From contig CM076259.1 of NCBI GenBank assembly GCA_038380795.1, forward strand, positions 73,962,200-74,026,199: a stretch of 64,000 nucleotides of DNA. Reading direction: 5' to 3'. Of this stretch, positions 48,745 to 61,539 are shown one piece after another; position 1 is the stretch's first letter; every line of letters begins with the position of its first letter. The notes beneath the pieces are model-generated. The model ran no database searches. It was given only the letters and a program-made list of their open reading frames with translations, and had not been told where the DNA came from. Made by a program: the position numbers and the translations under genes. This stretch comes from Pyrocephalus nanus. Its lineage: Eukaryota; Chordata; Aves; Passeriformes; Tyrannidae.

Positions 48745-49025
48745 TTGTGGTCTCTTCTGCCATGTCTTAAGGGAAAGATGAGAGGAGATGGCCTTAAGTT
48801 GTGCCAAGCAAGGTTGAAGAGTAGATATTTGGAAAAATGTTTTACTGTAAGAGTCATTAAGTGTTGGAATAAGACCAAGAAGGTAGTAGAGTCACCATCT
48901 CTTGAAGCATTCAAGAAGTCTCTGGATGTGACACTGGGGTGATTAGAGTGGTACAAGGCTGATGGTTGGACTAGGTGATCTTGAATGTCTCTTCCACCTT
49001 TGATGAATCTGTGTTTCTGTGATGT
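48745..49025 (+). mobile_element. CR1 LINE 3' end, diverged
   Basis: GGAAAGATGAGAGGAGATGG, AAGTTGTGCCAAGCAAGGTT, TTAAGTGTTGGAATAAGACC, AAGCATTCAAGAAGTCTCTG and GACTAGGTGATCTTGAATGT are in CR1 3' UTR order, ending in degenerate octamers (GATGAATCTGTGTTTCTGTG). The variant with GGCCTTAAGTTGTGCCA belongs to a CR1 subfamily with a different 3' UTR from the copy at 23893. Frames on both strands over it (48738-49091 -, 48742-48942 +) are incidental. Confidence 0.85.
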
Positions 49026-50125
49026 TATACGTAAACAACCTAATAAAGTGGCTGCTATATAGAAGGTGCACCGTTTGCTTTTGTTCAGCATCTGTTCTCC
49101 AACAAAGGTAAGGTCTTCTGAACCCCAGGTGGATGCAGATGACTAACATAGGTGGGAAGGAATGGGGGGGGAGGTGCACTAAAACTGAGCCATATGGTCA
49201 GAGATATCGGAGGGAACCCAGCTATAGTCCTGTTCCCACTGATATATTTACTAACTATAATCACTCGTCTGTTTGCATGGAGAAAGCTGAATGGCTATGT
49301 GAGGTATGTTGGCTTCTCATAAAGAGGAAAGGGATCTCTGAGTCAGGTATTCTTAATCACTTTTTAAATGGTGTAGGATACCTAAATGCCCATTTTCAGA
49401 GTTCCGAATTACCCAATAATTGCAATGCTCTCATTGCACTTAGCTCTGAGATCTGAACCTGTCTTCTAATTGTTAATGTTTTGCTGCCAGTCTGGTGGCA
49501 TATAGACAAACACAAAGCAACATAAACTGTGAAGATGCCAAATCAGAAAAACTGTTGCAGTTACCTCTTTCTGGAATCAGAGAATATTGAAGAAGAAAAC
49601 TTGGAAAAAAAAGGCTATTCTAGGAATTTAGACTAGTGCAGCTGCTGCTGCTGTTAGTGAGGAAAAGAACATGAAATGCAAAAGAGCGTGGTGAGTTAGT
49701 TTCACTGACAGGGCATTCAAGTTGATTACCAGTTGTTATGCCCTGAATAAATGTACTGATACTGCAGTAAGGACTTCACAATGATTTCCATGTCTCACAC
49801 TTAGCTTCGTCACTCATACACGTCAGCTGAATGATGGAAATAAAACTAATTAAAATCCTCCCTCTTTTCACAGTACAAAAAGACTACAAATAAGCATCAC
49901 AGTCTTAAGCCAAAATAATTATAAAATGCAAATCTGTATCAGATATATTGGTATCTTGTAGTTATTAATGTTTATAGAAAATAGAAACCTAATTTCAAAA
50001 TCACACGTTCATTTGTATTAGCAGTACTTATCAAAAAGAATACCTTTCATGTGGATGTCCTAGCTTTTAAACTTTTGAAGCCTTACAACCCTAACATTAT
50101 CATGCTTCCTGCAGACTTCTGCTCC
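49026..50125. other. Unassigned sequence
   Basis: No repeat or gene recognised. A 107-codon plus-strand frame at 49133-49456 has no domain. The CTG run near 49640-49655 is only five units. Confidence 0.35.
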
Positions 50126-50220
50126 TATTGTAGTAACATAGGGTTGAAAAGGACTTCATGGATTACCGAGTCTTGTCCCCTGCTGTGTATATAATCCTGA
50201 GTCCACTGAAGTCAGTGGGA
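50126..50220 (-). mobile_element. Possible CR1/L3 tail scrap
   Basis: TAGTAACATAGGGTTGAAAA and GGACTTCATGGATTACCGAG resemble the complement of a CR1-like 3' end (ATAGAGTTGGAAGGGACCTT then GATCATCTAGTC). Alignment by eye is short. Confidence 0.35.
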
Positions 50221-53200
50221 GTTTCAGCTTTTTCTTCAACAGTAGCATGATTAGGCCTAGAGTATCTCAAAAATATCCAAATTAAAGTTGTATTTTTACA
50301 CACTTTCCTAATGACTTGTTAAAGATAATATTAAATATCTTAAGTTCCAAATGTGATTGGTTCAGTGTGGTTGCAACTTGTTTTTAAATTCCTTGTTCAA
50401 TGAAGAAAATCTTAAAATAACCCTAAAGAATTTATTCTGGTTCATGTCTAGTCAGGGAAGGTCAAAGCCCACTGAGCTTAGAAGTCTCAAGCAAAGGGCA
50501 GGCTAGAAACAAATTTAAGCTGATTTAACTCTTCACCATTGTAATGAGCCAGGGAATTGGAGTAACAACAGTTACAGATTATATTTATATTCATATGTAT
50601 TCAGATTATATTAAGAGGGGACACAAATGTCTACCGGCCCTGAATATCTGTACTTATCCTCTTCAGGTTTTTTTTATTAGGTTAAAGACAAAAGGTGAGT
50701 CAGCTGGATTAATCTTCCAGATCCACATCTCTACAGAGTGAAGTTGATATATCTCAAGTGCCTTCACATTTTTAAGCTGTATTACAGAAGAAGGACAGCA
50801 AGGTGGAGTGAAAACACTTATTACCACACAAACCCACACAAAACCTGCTGAAACAATTATTATTTCACAGTTTATTTAACACTGTAAAATTTATTTGAGC
50901 CAACAAAAGTTATCTTAAGTTAATTGTCTAGTCAAAGGGAATGAAGTTTCCTTTATAAGATCAACAGAGAGAAGTGGACCACCTTTGAAATGCAATTCAA
51001 CATAAACACCTGTCTTACTTAGACAGGTGTCTTCTTCCTATGAGAGAAAAAAAACCCAAAAGACCAGATTTGGCTTTGGATTTTTTTGGAAGACAAACCA
51101 ATGAAACTGATGAAAGATATTAGCTTATATGGTTACTTTAACTATGATTTTTAATTATGCTAGTATACTATTGGACATCAACATCTTTCAAGATTTTACA
51201 AAGAACATTCAATTCCAAACATGTGTGTGTCATTATTTCACAAAACAGAAAAAAAAGTAGAAATATGGGTGGTTGAGATGTCTTTAATACTAGAAAAGCT
51301 GAAAATTAATTGCCACTAACAATATCTTAAAGCCAGTATGAAAGATGATTTTCTACAATTTTAAATCAGTAGTTTATGAAGGAGAGAATTCAGCAGCTTT
51401 GAGTTAGAAGCAGACTCCAGAGAAGTGTTGCTAAGACTTAATGTGCAAAAAATTTTTCACTAATACACATTCACATTCTTCTAATCTCAGTAAAAAATGG
51501 TGCTTGAATTATATGAGGTTTTCTGCAATGAGATTTTCTACATTACTGTGTTTATGTAAAACAATTGTGAGGATTTACACGCAAACATATATTGCAATTG
51601 TTATTATAGTCTTATGTTCTAATATACAGTCCTCAGATTTCTAGTCATTATACTTTCCTGTTTGTTCCTTGCAAATATTTTTTTTAAACAATATTTGTAT
51701 TGCTGTCCTTTTCTGTTTAGAATCCATAAACTCATATTTATTCCCTTATTCTATGAATTTTGCCTCTTTTCTTGGCATGTGCAATGATCTCAGGTTTTTT
51801 TCCTTCAAGTGAATCACAGCTGAATGGTGGGCTGCCTGATCCTGGGTTTTGCCTTTGTTTTCTTTTATTGAAATAAACACTATGAAAAGCTGATGGTGAT
51901 ACAGCCACTCTGGGAGGAACGTGTGAATAAAAGCAGTAAGAATTTAGATACACTCTTATCTTCTACATAGGATGATTATAGGATGATAATACAGCTTAGT
52001 AAGCTGGGAAGAAGGCTACTCTAGGAGTGTACAGTACAAAAGAAAAGAAAAAAATAGAAAAAATCCAAACAAAGTTTAAGCAGTTTACTGAAACAAACAA
52101 ACAAACAAATTGCATGTTTTCTCATATCCCTTTACTTGTCAGTTTTAAATTACAGGATAAGTTCTTTAAAGAACTTTTTTAACTGAAAAAAAAATGGTTT
52201 TTTGGTTAATCATGATAAAGGTTATTTTTAATGATGAAAATATAATACAGTTCAAAAAAACACGAATATTTCATAATGAAAATATTGACAGAACTAAATG
52301 CAAAGGTTTTCTGATTTCTGTAGCTTGATGCAACCCGGTGCATGAATTTTTTTTGTTTGTTCACAAATAATTTCAAATGCTTGCTTCAAATCAGTAACAT
52401 GTATCATAAAACTTACAATTCAAATTGATGCCTGTTAATATCTATTGGGACCCTTATAAACCAATCAATTTTTTTTATATTTTGGGTTTCATTTAAAAAT
52501 CTACTGTATAGCTGAGTAGGAGGAGAACAAGATAAAAATCAGAAACTATTTTTCTGAAGTTCCAGTTAATAAGTCACCTATTCCTAGGTCATCTTGAGAC
52601 AAAAATTCTGTTGTTTCTTTTCCACAGTACTGCAGTCCTGCAGGCAAAGATAAACCAAATGAAACAGAAAATAAAATTGTAAATCTATATACCACAGGAA
52701 GAAAACAAAACCAAATAGAACCAGGCACTGACCTTCAATAAAGACATTAGTCTATTAAAGATAGAGGTTTATAAAAGCCTTTCTTTTACTGGGATTTGAC
52801 TACCATACAATACTTTTATCTACCTAAATTCCTAGATACTATTGCCCTTCATATTTGACATTAAAAGAAGTTTTAAAAGAGTTTCTGCACTAAAATAATA
52901 AGTTGTGAATTGGAAATAAATTATATTGAAGAATTTTTATTTAAATGTATGATCTTGTCTTTCCTAATCACATTTTAATTTATAACCTTTTTATGAAGCT
53001 ATTGAATCTGATGGAAATAACTGTGTATCTTTAAACTCTTAACTGCTTAATATTTTTTGATTTTTTTTATAGCTTGTGTTTTCTCCCATAGTTGATTTCA
53101 AAAAGTGAATATTACTTAATTTTTATTTTATCTTCCTCAGATACATGTCACACTACACTGTATACAGACAATGAGCTAATTTGAAAATGGATAATTATGA

Positions 53201-54686
53201 AAGACAGTGAAATTTGGGTAGCAGAGATATGAAACCAGCCCCTGCTGGGTGATGCCATCCACACATCGCAATTGATATAGAGGTTCCCCATAAACCTCTT
53301 CAGGAGATTCAGAAATCTGAAAAACAAAGGGTTTAGCAGAAGTTAGAACTACCTTGATGCCACTTAAGTCTTAAACCCTTCAGATTTATTTAGTATTATG
53401 TCTTCTTATTACACATCAAATCATAAACAAACTAGACTTCTTTTGTCATTAAATTCAGACCTCATTTCCACTAGCTCCCTTTATTTATTCTTCTTTCTGC
53501 ACCTAAATTATAGCCTGTAACAACTTGTTAGTTGGAACACTTGCCCAAAATTATGTTAGAATTAAGAACTTTTCTTATGAGAGAGAAATATATTTATATA
53601 CTTACATACTTTCTTTTATTTGTTAGTGTATCATTAAATACTTTTCAGAAAAAAGATCAAGGCAGGTTTGATAAATCTCCTATCATAGTACTATATGGAA
53701 CCTCAAATGAGTCATGATAAGTCTAAATCAAACCTTACCACCATCTTCTTTATATAAGAATTATGAAATTTTCTCCCACATAATCAGTTCAATTTTTCTG
53801 AATATCCGCTGAGAATTTTGTAAATCAAAACTTCTAGGTGTTACCCATAGGTGTTTGAAGCTGAAAACCTGACCCTGTTTCTTTTTTTTTTCCATTTTCT
53901 GTTGTAGCATAATGATTTTTGGAACATATTTTTATATGAAATTCTCATTTTTCTTACCATTAAAAATTTTTAAACATGCAACATTGTATGTATCTGAAAG
54001 TTGCTCCAGCAATTTCTGCACTGATTAAGGAAAAGGGAAAATTATATTTGGAAAAGTGTATATACTTTGACCAATTGCTTGACATTTGTTTTCTCTCAGC
54101 AAGTGAGAGAAAATTCAAATTGTATAAAGCAACATAAAGAAAAAACTATAATGAGATAATAAATTCATTTAGGTGTATTTAATTATTTCTTATAAAATAT
54201 CAGAGTAATTAAATAAAAAATATTTCTGGTCTAATTACAAAGCCTTCATGACTGACACAAATCCATATGCTCACTTTGAAATATAACACCTTTATTTGAG
54301 TAAATTAGAACCAAGTCTAAAGAATTCAAATGTATGTAAATCCCAGAGTTAAAAATGGATTAAGTACAACTTACAACCCCTATGATAAATTACAATTTTA
54401 CCATGATGCAGGAAGACATTTGTATTTTTCATAGTGTTGGAAAAGGGACTAAGCAATCCCTTCAAGCATTCCTGGCATTTCTTTTGCTGTCTAATAATGA
54501 CTGAACTTTTGCAATGTTGATTTAATTCTTTAACACAAATCTTTCTGGATAAATTTATTTAGTAGTAGGTTCTCCAAGTGTTGTCACTCTAATGTGAACT
54601 CTATCAGAAGTTTGCTTCGTGTCTTTTTTTTTTTTAGGTATAAAATGTCTTTTTGCTCTTATGCTTTCTCCAGACCTTTGTATTTT
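50221..54686. other. Long repeat-poor AT-rich stretch
   Basis: About 4.5 kb without a recognised repeat or gene, except an AAAC repeat at 52090-52109 and scattered A/T tracts. Confidence 0.4.
52090..52109 (+). repeat. (AAAC)n microsatellite
   Basis: Five tandem AAAC units inside AT-rich DNA. Confidence 0.8.
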
Positions 54687-55148
54687 TGTCCTGGGTTACA
54701 CAAAGACTCTGGTATCCAACTTTTCTGTTTTCTCCACATGTGCCTACTAATTTAGACTGTGGGGAGGTACTTAAGATATGGGTGGTACTCTATTATACTA
54801 GAGGAAGAATGTATCCACCAGTGTGAAAAGACTGAAAGACTGATGACTCAGAGGGCATGCAAGCCTGCCACCTCAGCCTTTGTACTGAGCCAATAAAAGA
54901 CCACACTTAGATTGCACTCAGGAGATCAAGGGTCTCCTTTCTCCACTCCATGGGACTTCTACCACCCAGGGCATTATCACTATTTCTGCAGATCAGGACC
55001 ACAATCACCATCGGAGTTGCAGCGACAAGGTCTCATCCCTGAATCCAGAGGGTTTCTTGCGGGTCCTCCCAGTCACAGCCCTGCTCCAATTACCTGTGCC
55101 AGCACTGCATCCTCTCTCCAACACTGACCTTCCAAACCATTCCTGACA
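54687..55148 (+). mobile_element. LTR-like block, unclassified
   Basis: It opens TGTCCTGGGTTACAC and closes ATTCCTGACA, the TG...CA pattern common in avian LTRs. It holds an AATAAA at 54892-54897 with a GC-rich part after it, as in U5. It is richer in G+C than its flanks. No target duplication was found (TATTTT on the left, GGTTTT on the right share only part), and I cannot match it to the other LTRs. A non-LTR origin is possible. Confidence 0.4.
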
Positions 55149-55156
55149 GGTTTTAA

Positions 55157-55179
55157 GGGGGGTGGGGGGGAGGGGCAGG
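55157..55179 (+). other. G-rich run, possible G-quadruplex
   Basis: GGGGGG-T-GGGGGGG-A-GGGG-C-AGG gives three or more G runs of four or longer separated by single bases. This can fold as a G-quadruplex on the plus strand. It directly follows the LTR-like block. Confidence 0.55.
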
Positions 55180-56354
55180 CATCTGCCATCTAGTTTTGGT
55201 CCAGTGGGTGGAAGCTTGGGAATTTTCAGGTTAGTTTAACACAGTTTTATCAGCATTGTTTAACATTCTTCTTGATAAAGCGGTTTTTTTCCCACTTACA
55301 TCTGGGTGCATTTGATGTCTCTCTCTCTGTATTGGAGAGAACCAGGGGTATTGAATCGGAGGAAGGAGACTTTCATCCAAGGTTTCTGCTCCTCCAAATT
55401 GTCTCAAACTGAGACAATTCTGCACTTACAGAATCTTAGAATAATTTAGAATCTGTGATATCTGTATCGTCTTCAAGCTACTGGTAGTTTGCACCATCAT
55501 ATGTCAGTGGGAGAGCATTGTGCGATATAGATATATACTGAGGACTTCAAGAAGGGGACTAAAGCAACCAGCAGCTGTGCAGAAATTAAGACACTACCCC
55601 ATAGACCATTTAGTGTGTCTTGATTTAAGCCATTAATACAGGGATATATGTTGGAAAATCTCCACAGAGCAGAAAATATTCCTGATTGAACACCTAGATT
55701 TCTTTAAAAAGCATTGTGTTAATGTTATGAGACACTCAGATTCAACACATCACACTTCTTTGGAAGATTCAAGCTTCCTTTCCTTTCCTAAGAAATGCTA
55801 AAATCATCAAGCTCTAGGTGGGGTTAAATTTAAAATAATATTAGTTGTTTCCAGAGTATTCAGACATAGCACTTAAGGACCTACTGCATAATGTCATATG
55901 TATGCACACTGATAAACAGAAAAGAACTAGGAACTCAATGTCTCCTTATTTTCAGCCCTTATTAACTTTTAGGTCACTACCTACAACTGGCTATTTCTGA
56001 GATAAACCTATAAGGAGCACGTGAACTAATCAACATCGTTTGGCTTCAGGTTCTTTTTTATTTGCTAGCACTAAGCCAGCTAAAATACAACCAAATCAAG
56101 CAACACAGACACACTGTTGCACAGAATCTGAATGAAGATTTGCACAGATAGGGAATACTTAACTTATATATATATTACAATAAGATTAATAATCCCTTTC
56201 TACTTGGAGCTTTCATTTGCAACAGAGCCCCTAGCAAAATAGACCATATTCAGTTTCTGGATCTTTAGAAGTGGAAAGCATGAGGCATGAACAAGAAAAG
56301 TTAGTTATCTCAGATTACCTATTGCACTCATGGCAGCAACCATCTTGTTGTGGG
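55180..56354. other. Unassigned sequence
   Basis: No repeat or gene recognised. Confidence 0.4.
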
Positions 56355-56402
56355 AAAAAAAAAAAAAAAAAAGAAAAAAAAAAAGAAAAGGAAAAAAAAA
56401 AA
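56355..56402 (+). repeat. A-rich low-complexity tract
   Basis: Forty-eight bases of A broken by a few G. No element adjoining it was recognised. Confidence 0.85.
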
Positions 56403-59321
56403 TGTCCTGAAATACTTACAAGATTTCAAGTCTCTGAGATTTGAATATGTTGTTTGTAAAGTATGAACAACTGAGATGTACATTCACCAAAAAAAAACCC
56501 ATCAAAACCAACACAGGAAGCTGTGTAGGTGCTGAATTAAAAGTTCACAGTACACAGCAATAACTGAGTTTTAGATGTCCTGCTATTTACAAGAACCCAC
56601 AGTCCCAAATTACTTACCTAAGGTACTCTTGCACTCATGCTGGGGGAGAATTAAGTGCCCAAGAATGAGTCAAAACTAGCAGCTGAGAGGGAGTTACATA
56701 CAATAGATTAAGTGTAAATCATAAACCATTCTCTCTTCTAGTCTCAATTATGTAACTGTCAGAATGCACTTATCTTCAATCAGGATCCCCAGAAGAGTTT
56801 ATACAGTCTGTGGCTGTCTAGGCACAATGGTAAAAATGAAAGCTCTGAATGTTTAGAAGCTGAGTAAGGAAAGGTGTTTGCCATTTAACATCTTGTCTTC
56901 ATTTCATATGCAACTGCCTACAGGGACAATTGATCAGGATTTAAGTGCCTTATTTCTTTGCAGACCAAGTACTTATTGTGTGATATCTGAACACCAATGA
57001 AGAAAATAAAGTGCAGAAGTGCACTTTAAAATCTAACAGTCTTGAGCATTAATGTTTTAATTGCATGATTATGATCTATGAGATGGAACACAGTCATTTC
57101 TCTGACACCTGTTTCAACTCCACATGATTTCAGTTCTGCAGATGAAGAAAAAACTTCTCACTTTCCTGTTCTGATTCCATAAAGGGTTTCTCATAAAAAT
57201 GCCTGATATATACATATATATATAATATTTTTTAAAAAAAACAAATATAAAGACATTTTGTTACCAGGCTGAGAAATATTGTAAGATTTGTAATAGAGTC
57301 TCTTACAGGATTGTGAGGTGAATAACAGAAGTATGGATAAAATACCTAACCTAATATCTTGCAAAACACAAATAAATGTCCCTTTCCGAGGGATCCAGAA
57401 TTTTGTCTAGACAGAATATCTTTTCATAAACAAATATCAGATGCTAAGTTTTTTTAAGCCATCAAGCAAATGTATCCAAGATTTATTTTTTGCATCCCAT
57501 TTTAATCATAGAATAATGAACATTTTAAAAATAAATGACCACTGAAAAAAAATCAGTGTTTTACCCATGGGACTTATTTACTACAGCAAAAAACACTTTT
57601 GATAAACTTGCCAGTTAAAATTGCAATGGTAATTTTAAAATCATGAATGTGCCCCTCTGCTAAATATATATCCCTTGGCACAGGTGAAATACAGTGCAAT
57701 GAAATGTAATGTAATGACATCACTACCTCTCCCCTCTTCCCCTCTGCCTTTCCTTTTTTTTTTTTAATTTAAAACTTTTTATAGCCCCACAGAAATATGG
57801 AAGAGATGTGTTTATTTCATTACTAAAATATGAAAAATGTCTCTGATTTCTACAAGAGAAAAATATTTACATTGAGTTGGAGAGTTGATCCTTCTTCAGG
57901 AGTATAAACTTTGTCAAAGTAAAATGAATAGGAAAGAATTTAGCAATGAAATGCACAAAAATTCTCCATTAATGGTGTAGAGAGCCTACATAACCTCATT
58001 GGACTAACTAAACACGTATGGTGATCCACACAGTATAGAAAGGGTGGTTCATTTTGGGTTTCTGGGATTTTTTGTGAATAATAGAAGACTGAATATGGGA
58101 AGTAAAATTTATAAATATAATCACAGCTCAAAGAAACCATATCCTATTTACTTTAAATATGTTTTGGTTTTCCAGAGAGCTATGACATGAGTCTTGGCAT
58201 GAGCATGATTTCAAAACAAAGAAAATAAAAGACAGTTTTTAATCTTTCTAACCTCATTTAATAATGAAAATCAACAGATTGCTGTAATTGTTCACTAAAA
58301 GACAGAACACAAAAGGCAGATTTCGAAGCCTTTATTCCAAAGGAGGAAAAAAAATCAAAACCAGGTGTTCACCTGCCAAAAAATATAAAAACATCTATAT
58401 ATTCTATTTAGAAATACTTTGGATTGCATGGCCTCTCTGAGTCAAGTAGCTCTGAGAGTTCAGCAGTAGCTTTTGTAGTTCTGTTAGGAATCCAAGTAAA
58501 ATTTTCCAGCTGAGATTATAGTTATGGCATTTCCAAACACAGAGGAATTAATAAAATTGGCAGTAACTATTTTATAGAGGAGTTATCCATGGTTTAAATG
58601 GATACTATTTACTGATGTATGATCGTATCAGAAAGCTCAGACATCGGCTCATAAATTACTGTCATGTATCTTTATTGTCTCTTCCGATATGCTGAGTGCT
58701 TATTCACTAACTGGATAGTGACATAAACAAATGCTTTTCGTATTAATAATAAATACATTTATTTAATTGGAAAACTCTGCACCAAATTATTTTTCCACCT
58801 CTTGGTCAGCTCAGCTTAATGAATAGATCATTTGTAATAAAACCTACTAGAATATATAGCTGATGTGGAGGTATTTATAATGCTGTTCAAAAGAAGAGTT
58901 GAAATGGGCTGACATGCCAAAACTTTATCCTTCAAATCTGAAGCTAATGGCATATATGGCCTTCAAAGTTACCCTAGGGAAAGAAGCAAGGATGATAAGA
59001 CACAGAGTGAATGAAAAGAAAAGATGAGAGGAAAAGGGAAAAGAGAGGCAGGAAGAGAAGAACTGTAGGGTGCCAGGTGCTCCTGGGTGCCTTCTCCAGA
59101 ACAGCAGGGGGTCTCGATTGACAACAGCACTCTTTTCCTCAGAAGAATTGTTTCTTTGATACCCACTCAAAATTCCTGTCGGTGGTCTTTCTTTGATGAT
59201 ACTACTGTTACTGATTGAATAGGCTTGACGAGGTTGCAAGCATTGCATACTGGCTGCTAAGTGTTGTGAATGGTTGTTATTTGTGTAGAATTTGTTGGGT
59301 ATAAAAATGACAGTTACCCAC
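56403..59321. other. Repeat-poor AT-rich stretch
   Basis: No gene or recognised repeat. A TA run lies at about 57212-57226. The part 58600-58870 is free of low complexity and carries several TAAT-type motifs. The purine-rich patch at 59010-59070 underlies the 107-codon minus-strand frame 58925-59248, which has no domain. Confidence 0.4.
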
Positions 59322-59912
59322 TGTGCTGGTTTTGGCTGCAGGAGAGTTAATCTTCTTCACAGTGGTTTTTATGTGTCTGTGTTTTGGAACTGTGCTAAAC
59401 ACAGGGTTGATAATATAGAAATGCTTTTGTTATTGCTGAGCAGTGCTTACACAGAGCCAAGGCCTTTTCTGATTTTCACACTGTCACTCTGGCAAGGAAG
59501 TTCAGGGTGCATGGGAGGATGGAAGGAGATACAGCCTGGAGAGGTGACCCAAACTGACCAAAGAGTTATTCTATACCAGATGACATCATTCTCAGTATAC
59601 AACATTGGGAGAAGAAGGAGGAAGGGGGGAGGCACATTTGGAGTGATGGTATTTGTCTTCCTAAGTAACTGTTATGTATCATGAAGCCCTGCTCTCCTGG
59701 GGATGGCTGAACACCTTCCTGCCCATGGGAAGCAGTGAAGTAATATCCTCTTTTGCTTTGCTTGTGTGCGTGGCTTTTGCTTTTCCTACTAAACTGTCTT
59801 TATCTTCACCCGCAAGTTCTCTAGCTTTTACCCTTCCTATTGATACTACTTGTGGGGGAGTGAGGAAGCACCTGAGTGGGACTTGGTTGCTGGCTGGGGT
59901 TAAACCACGACA
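59322..59912 (+). mobile_element. ERVL LTR, near full length
   Basis: It starts TGTGCTGGTTTTGGCTGCAG with GAGAGTTAATCTTCTTCACA and ends GCTGGGGTTAAACCACGACA, the terminal sequences of the avian ERVL LTR. In between are TTATTGCTGAGCAGTGCTTA, CACAGAGCCAAGGCCTTTTC, CTGACCAAAGAGTTATTCTA, AAGAAGGAGGAAGGGGGGAG, GATGGCTGAACACCTTCCTG and TTTGCTTTGCTTGTGTGCGT. It is about 591 bp and the best preserved ERVL LTR in the window, so I used it to recognise the other five. The flanking bases (CCCAC, CAACA) do not form a clear duplication. No internal proviral sequence adjoins it. The 130- and 116-codon frames here (59292-59684, 59674-60024) are LTR translations, not genes. Confidence 0.9.
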
Positions 59913-59944
59913 CAACACTAATTATCTCTCTTGTAGTATGAAGT

Positions 59945-60446
59945 CACTGTTGACGGAGGGGCTCAGATTTATGTTGTCAGTGAACATGCTCAGGAGGCAT
60001 CTACTCCTTCATCCGAGTCATTGATATATAAGTTAAAGAATACTGGGCCCAGTATGAAACCATTAGTTACAGGCTCCAATTAGACCCTGTACCATTGATT
60101 GCAGTTCTTTGGGATCTGCTGTTCCGCCAAATCTCAGTACATCTCAATGTCCACTCTTCCAATCCACACTTCCTGAGTTTGCCTACAAGCATACTGTGAG
60201 AGACAGTGTCAAAAGCCTTGCCGAAATTAAGGTAGACAGTATATCCACTGCCATCTTCTCATCCACTCAGGTAGTTGCTTCGTCTTCGAAGGAAATCAGG
60301 TCAGTCAAATATGACCTACCTTTAATGAGTCCATGCTGACTACTTCTGATCACCTTCTTGTCATCCATGTGGATAGAGATGGCCTTCAGAATTAGGCATT
60401 CTGTGATCTTTCCAGACATTGCAGTGAAGCTGAGTCAACAGTCTGG
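59945..60446 (-). mobile_element. CR1 LINE remnant, reverse-transcriptase region
   Basis: The plus strand carries GTTGTCAGTGAACATGCTCA, AATACTGGGCCCAGTATGAA, TGTGAGAGACAGTGTCAAAA, GCCTTGCCGAAATTAAGGTA, AATGAGTCCATGCTGACTAC and TGATCACCTTCTTGTCATCC, all complements of CR1 ORF2. The piece covers the same interval of CR1 as the copy at 1108-1815 but comes from a separate insertion with its own indels. Frames are broken. It starts about 30 bases after the ERVL LTR, without CR1 sequence on the far side of that LTR. Confidence 0.9.
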
Positions 60447-61539
60447 AAGCTATCAGATGAACAGGATGGGATTTTAGTGCAGTATTACAAACTAAAGCTA
60501 AAAAGCAGCAGGGTTAAGAAACAGAAGGAAACAGGAAGATTTGCAGGTCAAAAAACTCCAAATAAACCAACAAAACCAAAACCAAATAAAAACTTCAACC
60601 AAAACCCACCCTCTTAACAAAAGCAGAATAACACTGCACCAATGCAGTACAGTGAAGATAATACACTGCCTAAACACTGCCACCAGAAAGCTTCAGGTTG
60701 CTGCAAGAAAGAAGGCAGTCTAAAACTACAAATACCCTAAGCAATATTCATGCACTAAGGACTCTATAGTTCCTGTTTTGATCTTCATAAACACAGCCTC
60801 AATATCCCACTGAGACAGTCAATGTTTTTTGCATGAAAACCTACAGGGATGTTTAACTCTGGGCACGAAACAATTTTGTCATTTGCCTAGTTCCATCTAT
60901 TAGTTCTCCAAGTCTTAAGAAAAGACAGACCAGATAGCAAAGTCAATAACTAAGATTTTAGACAGTGATTTCTTTGAATTTATCAACTGAAGCCAGAAAA
61001 ATATCTGGACATGCTGAAATATTTTTCTCATAAAGAGTACATGAATTTTTAAACAAAAATCATAAATCAACAAATTAAAACCTAACTGATCTTTGGGGAA
61101 TTTTAAAAATACAATTAAAATTAGATGATTACATAATAAATAGTCTTTCTCTCTCTTTCTTGTTCTATATACATATGAAGATGAGCAGTATCTTAAAAAT
61201 AAAAATATCTCAGGATAGGCAGAAAGGAGATGGAGAAATGTATGGATGGCATAGAAATAACATGTGCTTTTCTATCAAAAACACTTTCTTAGCAGATATT
61301 TCTTTGCCCTTGTGTTTCATTAAAGTTATTTCAACAGCTCGGGAAATGAAGACTTGCATTGTGTTATTAATCCATAATGAAAGAAACAGGAAGAAGGTGT
61401 TTTCTTACTCCTTTTCACATAAAAGTATAATGTTTAAGGCTAGCAAACTTTTATTTCATTCTAATGGATTTTCTTTCCCCGTAAACAAATGGAATATCTC
61501 ATTTGCTCAGACAGGTCTGTGATGATGCACATACAGCTC
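60447..61539. other. Unassigned AT-rich sequence
   Basis: No repeat or gene recognised. The 120-codon plus-strand frame at 61160-61522 has no domain. Confidence 0.4.

Noticed and set aside
59292..60024. 130- and 116-codon plus-strand frames
   Set aside because: They are translations of an ERVL LTR running into an antisense CR1, and similar translations appear from the LTR scrap at 2540-2680.
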